A DNA stretch of 5,003 bases from Candidatus Latescibacterota bacterium (GTDB lineage Bacteria; Krumholzibacteriota; Krumholzibacteriia; Krumholzibacteriales; WJIX01), in NCBI GenBank assembly GCA_030643145.1, contig DAOWMJ010000159.1:1-5003 (forward strand), read 5' to 3'. The translations under genes and the position numbers were made by a program. This document shows positions 1-5,003 of this stretch, one piece after another (position 1 is the first letter of the stretch; each line of letters begins with the position of its first letter). A model generated the notes under the pieces. The model ran no database searches. It was not told where the DNA came from and worked only from the letters and a program-made list of their open reading frames with translations.

Positions 1-107
1 CTCATAGTAGCAAATCCACCATCATATAGGGAGGCCGCCTTCCCCACAATGATCCCGGATCTGATTATTCCCTGTCCGCCGAATCCCGCGAATCTGATTT
101 CAATCAT
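1..107 (-). CDS. korC: 2-oxoacid:ferredoxin oxidoreductase gamma subunit, N-terminal part (cut by window edge)
   Basis: Only the first 35 codons are present; the gene runs off the left edge. The peptide begins MIEIRFAGFGGQGI and continues with a hydrophobic helix (residues about 14-26) and a second glycine-rich turn (YDGGFAT). The GFGGQG loop at residues 8-13, right after a first beta strand, is the signature of the OFOR gamma domain, a Rossmann-like fold implicated in CoA handling in this family. ATG at 107 is preceded by a weak GTGAG Shine-Dalgarno (117-121) about nine bases upstream. It follows beta2 after 36 bases and is the only gamma gene visible for two alpha-beta pairs; another could lie further downstream. 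Family assignment is firm; the substrate class (2-oxoglutarate or other 2-oxoacid) is not shown by this fragment. Confidence 0.88.
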   Translation of the reverse strand, partial: MIEIRFAGFGGQGIIRSGIIVGKAASLYDGGFATM

Positions 108-143
108 TTAATATATCTCACTTTTGACTCTAAAAAACGCAAA

Positions 144-866
144 TTACTCTACCTCTATCTTAACAAAATTATCTCCCAGTATTTTGGTATGCTGTTCATT
201 ATAGGCTTCAATAAATGAAGGTTTTTCCTCATTGAAAAAATTCCCGACAACAATCTTTCTGTCCTTTTCAATTTCCACATTAAGAGTATCTTCATCATTT
301 CTCAATTCTGAATTTTTATAGTAAAATTCCAGAAGATCGGGAGCTGAAGAAATAACATCGATTAGAGACAAGCCTTTTCTGTGCAGGGCCTGGGAAATTG
401 AATTGGCTAATTCATCCGTGTGAAGCGCTGTCCATCTGGATACATTAACACAGCCGCATGATCTTGCCATATGAGGAATATTTAATGGTTTTTCAAATGA
501 TAAATACGGAGAAAAAGAGATAGGGGAAAAATCGCCCGGAGCCGTTTCTCCTGCGACTTCCCTATAGACGAAATCATTAACGCAAATTACAACAATATCC
601 ATATTCCTTCTACAGGAATGTACAAAGTGATTCCCTCCTAAAGTAGCGATATCGCCAATCAATACAACCGGCAATAATTTGGGGTTCGCCAGTTTCATCC
701 CTGTCGCGTAAGGGATGGCCCTGCCCCTTGATGTGTGAAACAGGTCTATACCGAGAAAATCAACAACATCGGGGCTGTAGGCAATATCAGTAACCAAACA
801 TACTTTCCGCCTTTCGACCCCGGCGTTTTCTATCCCTTTGTTAAGGGCTTCGATTATTTTATCCAT
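144..866 (-). CDS. Divergent OFOR beta subunit paralogue (beta2) lacking the cluster cysteines
   Basis: This is a relative of the beta subunit encoded at 2155-3012. The framework is shared: FHTSRGRAIPYATGMKLANP, GGNHFVHSCRRN, VICVND, NIPHMAR, RWTALH, EFYYKNS and a C-terminal VVGNFFNEEKPSF. Active-site elements are not. It begins after the point where the CPGCG segment would be, Tyr replaces the third cluster Cys (DIAYS against beta1 GIGCT), and SSAP replaces APCA, so no [4Fe-4S] ligand remains. The TPP loop GDGDLSAIGG is shortened to GDIATLGG, MTGGQ is absent, and about 16 residues are missing near the fourth Cys site. I chose ATG at 866 (240 aa) because GGAG lies six bases upstream. A GTG at 881 would add five residues and overlap the alpha2 stop by four bases. 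Inferred role: structural or regulatory partner rather than an independent catalyst. The substrate of its complex is unknown. Confidence 0.85.
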   Translation of the reverse strand: MDKIIEALNKGIENAGVERRKVCLVTDIAYSPDVVDFLGIDLFHTSRGRAIPYATGMKLANPKLLPVVLIGDIATLGGNHFVHSCRRNMDIVVICVNDFVYREVAGETAPGDFSPISFSPYLSFEKPLNIPHMARSCGCVNVSRWTALHTDELANSISQALHRKGLSLIDVISSAPDLLEFYYKNSELRNDEDTLNVEIEKDRKIVVGNFFNEEKPSFIEAYNEQHTKILGDNFVKIEVE

Positions 867-872
867 CTTTAT

Positions 873-876
873 CTCC
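873..876 (-). promoter_or_regulatory. Shine-Dalgarno GGAG for beta2
   Basis: GGAG is followed by six bases (ATAAAG) and then ATG at 866. It lies just past the alpha2 stop codon (878-880). The competing GTG at 881 has only a distant GGCGGA (895-890 region) ahead of it, so this site decides the start in favour of 866. Confidence 0.65.
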
Positions 877-877
877 G

Positions 878-2158
878 TCACTTACCGTATTTTTCCGCCA
901 TACTTCCACCAAAAACCGAACGCTCCAGAGAGGTAGTATATTCCAGAACGCCTTGATAGCGCTTCTTTTCCGTTGCTGTTTTTTTAATCGCGTCATAGAT
1001 ATCATCCGGATCGTGAACAGACCCTCCTCCATGGGGAACCAGGATAATATTCGTTTTCCCATGACTGCATCTGTCCACTTCAAACACAATCTGGCCATAA
1101 TTGATCTCGGTTACAACAAATCCTTTTATTCGTTTAGCCAGTTCGGCTATTCTATCTTCCGGGAAGGGCCAGACAGTTATCAACCGCAGCATACCGACTT
1201 TTAAGCCTTCCCTTCTTGCCATATCTACCGCTCTGTATGCCACTCTCGAGATTATTCCGTATGAGACGACTATAACATCCGCGTCCTCCAGATTTTCTTC
1301 CCTGAGTTCAATGATTTCATCTCTGTTTTTCCTGATCTTTTCAACCAGGAATCTATTTGTTGATTTTTTATTCGTCACTCCGGCCTTGTCCAGGTCGGGA
1401 AGCAACTTTTTGTCTAATATCGGATGGCCGCTCTCATCATGGGATAATCCCGTTATATACAACTTATACCCGTCACCGGCTTTTACCATTGGAGGTACAA
1501 GTGATTTATCTCTCTTAAACGGTTTGTATTCTTCTTTTTTGCCCTTATAAAACCGCCTCGTTTCTAATTCTATCTCCGAGGCATCAGGTATTACAACTTT
1601 TTCTGTCATGTGCCCCACGCACTCATCGGCCATAAGCATCACCGGCACACGGTAGCGTTCGGCAAGATTGAAGGCCTTTACCGTAAAATCGAAACCCTCC
1701 TGCGGAGAATCGGGCGCAAGGGCAATCACTTCATAATCACCATTTGAACCCCATTTCGACTGCATCATATCCGCCTGGCCTGTACTTGTCGGAACCCCTG
1801 TCGACGGGCCGCCGCGTTGTATGTTAACAATCACGAAGGGCGTTTCCGTGGCCGCTCCTAATCCAATATTTTCCATCATGAGAGAATAACCGGGCCCGGA
1901 TGTAATGGTCATCGACTTTTGTCCCGCCCAGGAAGCGCCCAATACAGAGGCAATCGCGCCCAGTTCATCCTCTATCTGAATAAATCGGGCTCCAACCTGC
2001 GGAGCTTTTCTGGCAAATGCCTCCGCGGCCGCGGTAGAAGGGGTAATAGGATATCCCCCCAGAAACTTGCAGCCGGCAGCGAGAGCTCCGTACGCAATCG
2101 CTATATCGCCATCTATGTAATATGTGCCCGTTAATACATCACGCGGATCGGCTTTCAA
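878..2158 (-). CDS. korA: 2-oxoacid:ferredoxin oxidoreductase alpha subunit (alpha2, canonical motifs)
   Basis: The alpha subunit supplies the Pyr domain that activates TPP and most of the 2-oxoacid-binding residues. The 426-aa product has the POR N-terminal domain (about 15-190) with the intact YPITPS motif at 36-41, the acidic EDE at 63-65 in the position of the TPP-activating glutamate, and RGGPSTGVPT at 115-124, the substrate motif of the family. A linker (YKGKKEEY near 204-211, PPMV near 222, TGLSHDESGHP near 237-246) leads to the transketolase-C-like domain (DADVIVVSYG 292-301, RLITVWPFPE 325-334). Compared with alpha1 it has about ten extra residues near 250-265 and a C-terminal tail of about 27. 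The start is TTG, overlapping the beta1 stop by four bases (TTGA), with GGGAGGT five bases upstream; no in-frame ATG exists near it. Substrate (2-oxoglutarate or another 2-oxoacid) is not settled. Confidence 0.93.
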   Translation of the reverse strand: MKADPRDVLTGTYYIDGDIAIAYGALAAGCKFLGGYPITPSTAAAEAFARKAPQVGARFIQIEDELGAIASVLGASWAGQKSMTITSGPGYSLMMENIGLGAATETPFVIVNIQRGGPSTGVPTSTGQADMMQSKWGSNGDYEVIALAPDSPQEGFDFTVKAFNLAERYRVPVMLMADECVGHMTEKVVIPDASEIELETRRFYKGKKEEYKPFKRDKSLVPPMVKAGDGYKLYITGLSHDESGHPILDKKLLPDLDKAGVTNKKSTNRFLVEKIRKNRDEIIELREENLEDADVIVVSYGIISRVAYRAVDMARREGLKVGMLRLITVWPFPEDRIAELAKRIKGFVVTEINYGQIVFEVDRCSHGKTNIILVPHGGGSVHDPDDIYDAIKKTATEKKRYQGVLEYTTSLERSVFGGSMAEKYGK

Positions 2159-3012
2159 TCGATACCTCCCTGTTTCCCGGTCTTGTTTTCCTGCTGCCAG
2201 CTTTTCAAGGATTCTGAAAAAGTTGGTCTTTCTCTATCAATAAATTTCCCTATTACTATTTCTTCCTGAAAACCAATATCCACATTCTCCGTCGGCTCCC
2301 CGTGCTTTATAACCGAATTATCATAGTAGAATTTCATCATATTGAGGCCGTCACCCAATCTGTTTGTTCTTGAATAATACATCGCGCAGGGCGCGATAAC
2401 CTCAACAAAGGAAAACCCCGGTTTATTTAAGGCTTCCACAATTGAATCGGTCAATCTACGCATATGCAGAGCCGTCCATCTTGCCACATATACCGCGCCG
2501 GCGGCCTCAGCCAATCGAGGAATATTTATGGGGCTTTCGAAATTGCCGAAGGGTGAAGTTGTTGTAAACGCGGTGCGCGGAGTCGTGGGGGCAACCTGGC
2601 CTCCCGTCATCGCGTAAATAAAATTATTAACGCAAATAACTGTCAGATCAATATTCCTTCTCGCCGCGTGTACAAGATGATTCCCGCCAATAGCCGATAA
2701 ATCTCCGTCCCCCGAAATGACTATGACCTTCATCTTCGGATTGCCGAGTTTTACGCCTGTCGCGTAGGCAATACCCCGGCCATGGGTTGTATGAAACGAG
2801 TCTGTTTTAATGTAGCCGGCGACTCTTCCCGTACACCCTATACCGGAAACAACACAAATCTCATCCAGATCATATTCAATCTTTTTTATCGCTTCGGCAA
2901 AAGCGCTTACAGCGTTTCCGATCCCGCATCCGGGACACCATATATGTGGAATCCTGTCCATACGGAGCAGATTTTCCATCGGATGCTTTTTTTCTTCTTC
3001 ACTTGCTTTCAT
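2155..3012 (-). CDS. korB: 2-oxoacid:ferredoxin oxidoreductase beta subunit (beta1, canonical)
   Basis: The beta subunit holds TPP diphosphate and the proximal [4Fe-4S] cluster that takes electrons from the TPP intermediate. The 285-aa protein is complete by family standards. Cluster ligands are visible as CPGCG (Cys26, Cys29), GIGC (Cys60) and APC (Cys209). The TPP motif is GDGD at 101-104, followed by IGGNH and VNN at 128-130. The conserved HTTHGR (74-79) and YAMTGGQ..PTTP (133-145) stretches are present. ATG at 3012 sits one base after the alpha1 stop; a G-rich GGGGGA (3025-3030) lies 12 bases upstream, a rather long spacing, so Met12 (ATG at 2979) remains a possible alternative. Its 3' end carries the Shine-Dalgarno of alpha2. 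Soluble cytoplasmic; no signal peptide. It is the only beta in this window able to carry a cluster. Confidence 0.94.
   Translation of the reverse strand: MKASEEEKKHPMENLLRMDRIPHIWCPGCGIGNAVSAFAEAIKKIEYDLDEICVVSGIGCTGRVAGYIKTDSFHTTHGRGIAYATGVKLGNPKMKVIVISGDGDLSAIGGNHLVHAARRNIDLTVICVNNFIYAMTGGQVAPTTPRTAFTTTSPFGNFESPINIPRLAEAAGAVYVARWTALHMRRLTDSIVEALNKPGFSFVEVIAPCAMYYSRTNRLGDGLNMMKFYYDNSVIKHGEPTENVDIGFQEEIVIGKFIDRERPTFSESLKSWQQENKTGKQGGID
2164..2170 (-). promoter_or_regulatory. Shine-Dalgarno GGGAGGT for alpha2
   Basis: A near-perfect Shine-Dalgarno inside the last codons of beta1, five bases before the TTG at 2158. It supports the TTG start of alpha2 and, with the TTGA stop/start overlap, implies translational coupling of beta1 and alpha2. 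Confidence 0.75.
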
Positions 3013-3013
3013 A

Positions 3014-4183
3014 TTATTTGTTATTCCCCCGCGCTTTTTTAATTGATTTTAGAATATCGGCCGATTGGCCTACCTGAGAGGAAGCGTGATGGACAAAAAG
3101 GGTTTCCGCTCCTCCCCTGCTGCATCTTTCAACTTCATAAAATATCTGACCATAATTAATCTCGGGGACAACGAAAGCATCTATCTTACGGGCCAGTTCG
3201 GATATTCTCTTTTCAGGGAAGGGCCAAATCGTAACAAGGCGCAGGTGCCCGGCTTTTATACCTTCATCTCTGGCCTGCTTTACCGCTTTTATCGCGTCTA
3301 GTGAAGTTGCCCCGTATGATACTATTACCACATCGGCATCTTCGGTCTGATCTTCCTCTACTTCTATTATCTGGTCGCTAAAGAGTCTTATTTTATTAAC
3401 CAGCCGATGCACATTCCACTCCTGGCAACTGTCACTCATTACAGGATAGCCTCTCTCGTCATGGGTCAAACCGGTGACGTGGAATCTGCAGCCCTGGCCG
3501 ATATCAACCATTGGAGGAATTAGATCTTTTTCATCATATTTAAAAGGCAAATAGTCCTCTTTTTTCCCTTTATAGTACTTTCTTTTTTTAATCTTAATAT
3601 CTTTCTGATCGGGGATATTAATTTCTTCTTTTTTCCGGCCGATAACCACGTCAGACAAAATAACAACAGGAGTGCGAAACCTTTCCGAGAAATTGAAAGC
3701 CCTGACAGTAAGCTCAAACATCTCTAAAGGAGAATTTGGAGCAAGGGCAATTATCTCATAATCGCCGTGAGAACCCCATCTAGCCTGCATAATATCTCCC
3801 CCCCCAACGGCATTCGGAAGCCCCTCAGAGATCCCGCTCCGCTGGACATCAATGATTACACAAGGGGTCTCCAGCATAACGCCAAGGCCTACGTGCTCCA
3901 TCATCTGAGAAAACCCGGGGCCGGAAGTTACTGTCATTGACTTTCTTCCAGTCCAGGACGCTCCTAAAACAGCGGCAAGGGCTGAAATTTCATCTTCCAT
4001 CTGAACAAAAACACCGTCTACATCCGAACATCTATTTATAAATCTCTCAATAATTTCGAATGAAGGCCGTATAGGATAATAACCCAAAAATCTGCACCCG
4101 GCTGATAATGCTCCCTCAGCGCAGGCTTCAAAACCACTTAGAGTATGCTTACCCTTTAAAAAAATATTTTCAACAGCTTTCAT
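3014..4183 (-). CDS. korA: OFOR alpha subunit paralogue (alpha1) with altered substrate motifs
   Basis: This 389-aa protein aligns without gaps to alpha2 over the first ~210 residues; across about 145 of these (residues 24-172) I count somewhat more than half identical. Domains match: POR N-terminal domain (about 15-190), linker with YKGKKEDY (204-211), PPMV and TGLTHDERGYP, and the transketolase-C-like domain (DADVVIVSYG 282-291, LRLVTIWPFPE 314-324). The EDE at 63-65 is kept. However YPITPS reads YPIRPS (Arg39, codon CGG at 4067-4069), and RGGPSTGVPT reads RSGISEGLPN (115-124), keeping Arg115 but losing the Pro, both Thr and a Gly. These are the residues that contact the 2-oxoacid in studied homologues. 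ATG at 4183 follows the ferredoxin stop by three bases, with AAGGA (4191-4195) seven bases ahead. It may be non-catalytic or may bind a different acid; the frame is intact. Confidence 0.9.
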   Translation of the reverse strand: MKAVENIFLKGKHTLSGFEACAEGALSAGCRFLGYYPIRPSFEIIERFINRCSDVDGVFVQMEDEISALAAVLGASWTGRKSMTVTSGPGFSQMMEHVGLGVMLETPCVIIDVQRSGISEGLPNAVGGGDIMQARWGSHGDYEIIALAPNSPLEMFELTVRAFNFSERFRTPVVILSDVVIGRKKEEINIPDQKDIKIKKRKYYKGKKEDYLPFKYDEKDLIPPMVDIGQGCRFHVTGLTHDERGYPVMSDSCQEWNVHRLVNKIRLFSDQIIEVEEDQTEDADVVIVSYGATSLDAIKAVKQARDEGIKAGHLRLVTIWPFPEKRISELARKIDAFVVPEINYGQIFYEVERCSRGGAETLFVHHASSQVGQSADILKSIKKARGNNK

Positions 4184-4186
4184 ATA

Positions 4187-4477
4187 TTAATCCTTGTTTT
4201 CTTCCTTACTTTCTTCGTCTTCCCTTACAATAAAAATTCCGAATTCCGGACACAGCATCTGGCAGAACCCACAGTACCCGCACGCGTCAGCATTTATTAT
4301 CTCAGGCGGATGATACCCCTTTTCGTTATATTTATCTGAAAGCCTAAGCACATCATTAGGACAATATTCAACACAGAAGCCACATCCTTTACACCGGGTT
4401 TCCATAATAACGATCTCCCCGCCCGGTCGATTCGGTTTCTCAATTCCAAATGGCTTTTTCCTCTGTCGAAAACCCAC
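4187..4477 (-). CDS. korD: 2[4Fe-4S] ferredoxin-type delta subunit of OFOR
   Basis: A 96-aa soluble iron-sulfur protein expected to carry electrons from the TPP/cluster core to free ferredoxin. Two classic motifs are seen: CKGCGFCVEYCP (Cys29, 32, 35, 39) and CGYCGFCQMLCP (Cys66, 69, 72, 76), each C-x2-C-x2-C-x3-CP, so two [4Fe-4S] clusters. The segment GGEIVI just before the first motif is typical of KorD-like subunits, and the tail is acidic (EDEESKEENKD). I use the GTG at 4477 because GAGGTG stands five bases upstream; an internal ATG (residue 25, 4405) also follows a GGGGAG run but would cut into the conserved GEIVI strand. The basic N-terminal extension (FRQRKKPF) could dock another subunit, which is inference. 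Immediately upstream of alpha1, as in KorDABC operons. Confidence 0.92.
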   Translation of the reverse strand: MGFRQRKKPFGIEKPNRPGGEIVIMETRCKGCGFCVEYCPNDVLRLSDKYNEKGYHPPEIINADACGYCGFCQMLCPEFGIFIVREDEESKEENKD

Positions 4478-4482
4478 AATTA

Positions 4483-4488
4483 CACCTC
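4483..4488 (-). promoter_or_regulatory. Shine-Dalgarno GAGGTG for ferredoxin subunit
   Basis: GAGGTG followed by TAATT and then GTG at 4477. It lies in the 15-base gap after the flavoprotein stop codon and decides the choice of the non-ATG start for the ferredoxin gene. Confidence 0.7.
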
Positions 4489-4492
4489 ACAA

Positions 4493-5003
4493 TTATCGTA
4501 ATGTTCCGAGATATTTTGTTGTCAGCTGTTTTTCCCGCACTTCAGGATTACTATAGTCCGGGAGCAGCATCGGAGATACCCGCCCTCCCACATCAACGCC
4601 TTCCTTTTCGAGCTCTTTATGATATTTGGTTACATGAGCGAGAGTTAATTTGCCGTCCTTGAATTTGGTCTTCGCGTAGTCCGCGGCGGCCTTGCCGGCA
4701 ATTCTCCCGAATACTGTTACATCCAACAGAGAGTTTCCCATGAGCCTGTTTTCACCGTGAATACCGCCGCTGACTTCACCGCTGGCATACAAACCGGGCA
4801 GAGTCGTCTCGCACTTGCTGTTAATCTCCAATCCGCCATTCTGGTAATGAAGAGTCGGGAAGATAAGCATGGGATCTTTGGTAATATCAATATCATATCG
4901 CTTAAATAAAATCCATTTTCCCGGAAATTCTTTTCTTATGGTTCCTTTTCCTTTTAAAATATCTATCATTGGAGAATCGAGCCAAACACCGTATTTACCG
5001 GTC
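4493..5003 (-). CDS. FAD-dependent fumarate reductase/succinate dehydrogenase-type flavoprotein, C-terminal part
   Basis: The gene enters from the right edge; 169 residues before the TAA stop are visible. The open frame continues past the Met codon at 4969 to the window end, and the upstream residues (TGKYGVWLDSP) fit the family, so that Met is internal. Signatures: PTLHYQNGG (His codon 4847-4849), matching the HYTMGG substrate His of FrdA/SdhA; GLYASGEVSGG, the FAD-contacting strand and turn; and HGENRLMGNSLLDVTVFGR, holding the Arg (4745-4747) that binds the dicarboxylate in fumarate reductases, succinate dehydrogenases and L-aspartate oxidases. The N-terminal FAD domain lies outside the window. 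The visible end is short and lacks the long C-terminal domain of membrane-bound SdhA, suggesting a soluble COG1053-type enzyme. The exact substrate (fumarate/succinate or aspartate) is not decided. Fifteen bases separate it from the ferredoxin gene. Confidence 0.85.
   Translation of the reverse strand, partial: TGKYGVWLDSPMIDILKGKGTIRKEFPGKWILFKRYDIDITKDPMLIFPTLHYQNGGLEINSKCETTLPGLYASGEVSGGIHGENRLMGNSLLDVTVFGRIAGKAAADYAKTKFKDGKLTLAHVTKYHKELEKEGVDVGGRVSPMLLPDYSNPEVREKQLTTKYLGTLR

Larger units (their letters stand above)
1..5003 (-). other. OFOR operon segment (flavoprotein-delta-alpha1-beta1-alpha2-beta2-gamma)
   Basis: Seven genes lie head to tail on the minus strand with junctions of 15 (flavoprotein/delta), 3 (delta/alpha1), 1 (alpha1/beta1), -4 (beta1/alpha2), about 11 (alpha2/beta2) and 36 bases (beta2/gamma). 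Such spacing, with ribosome binding sites buried in the upstream coding sequence, indicates one polycistronic message and translational coupling. Neither end of the operon is in the window, so no promoter or terminator is seen. The order delta-alpha-beta-gamma is usual for KorDABC-type enzymes; the doubling of the alpha-beta module before gamma is what differs. Confidence 0.85.

Noticed and set aside
108..143. Possible terminator (T-run) between beta2 and gamma
   Set aside because: A six-T run is present on the transcribed strand but no GC-rich hairpin precedes it, and gamma follows as an expected member of the same complex.
144..866. Beta2 as a decaying pseudogene
   Set aside because: The frame is uninterrupted, has a good Shine-Dalgarno, sits tightly between alpha2 and gamma, and keeps scaffold residues to its end. 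Changes are focused on catalytic motifs rather than spread at random.
1101..1550. 149-codon open frame on the plus strand
   Set aside because: Lies wholly antisense to alpha2, whose family motifs are unmistakable; the low-complexity Ser/Leu-rich translation is typical of a shadow frame. The same applies to plus-strand frames at 735-956, 953-1204, 1919-2134, 2782-3042, 3065-3301 and 4450-4662.
2023..2034. Perfect 12-base palindrome CCGCGGCCGCGG inside alpha2
   Set aside because: It encodes the Ala-rich stretch just after YPITPS and is explained by GCG/GCC alanine codons. No second copy or flanking structure was seen.
3520..3717. 65-codon minus-strand frame inside alpha1
   Set aside because: Out-of-frame shadow of the conserved alpha1 domain; no family features and no separate ribosome binding site needed. 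The minus-strand frames at 859-1098 and 4297-4479 are likewise shadows of alpha2 and the ferredoxin gene.
4493..4969. Flavoprotein read as a complete small gene from the Met at 4969
   Set aside because: The frame is open upstream to the window edge and the upstream residues match the family; the fragment alone lacks the FAD-binding N-terminal domain, so it is the end of a longer gene.

Overview
The window is a slice of one tightly packed operon, transcribed entirely on the minus strand, that encodes a multisubunit 2-oxoacid:ferredoxin oxidoreductase (OFOR, the thiamine-diphosphate and iron-sulfur family that includes KorABCD, VorABCD and the pyruvate enzymes). Reading in the direction of transcription (from position 5003 down to 1) it holds: the C-terminal part of an FAD-dependent fumarate reductase/succinate dehydrogenase-type flavoprotein; a small 2[4Fe-4S] ferredoxin (delta subunit); a first alpha subunit (alpha1); a first beta subunit (beta1); a second alpha subunit (alpha2); a second, shortened beta subunit (beta2); and the first 35 codons of the gamma subunit, cut by the window edge. 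Gaps are 0-36 bases, several genes overlap or nearly touch, and most starts have a recognisable Shine-Dalgarno sequence inside the preceding gene. I see no promoter, terminator, RNA gene, mobile element, repeat array or CRISPR, and no gap over 300 bases.

The content points to an anaerobe (bacterium, or less likely an archaeon) that runs ferredoxin-linked 2-oxoacid metabolism. Base composition looks moderate (mid-40s % GC by eye, not computed). I cannot name the taxon. The fumarate reductase-type neighbour fits a C4/C5 dicarboxylate route such as a reductive or oxidative TCA branch (fumarate/succinate/succinyl-CoA/2-oxoglutarate), but the substrate cannot be fixed from sequence alone.

The unusual part is the tandem alpha-beta pair. 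In this family the TPP active site lies between the Pyr domain of alpha and the PP domain of beta. Here damage to the two copies is complementary. Alpha1 has lost the catalytic-motif threonine (YPITPS is YPIRPS) and most of the RGGPSTGxPT substrate motif, while alpha2 keeps both. Beta1 keeps all four cluster cysteines and the GDGD...N TPP motif. Beta2 lacks all four cysteines, has lost a two-residue piece of the TPP loop and starts just after the place where the CPGCG segment should be. Both altered subunits are intact reading frames with good translation signals and an otherwise well-conserved framework. My inference is an asymmetric complex with one working TPP site (alpha2 plus beta1) and one non-catalytic, structural or regulatory half (alpha1 plus beta2), served by a single gamma and a single ferredoxin subunit.
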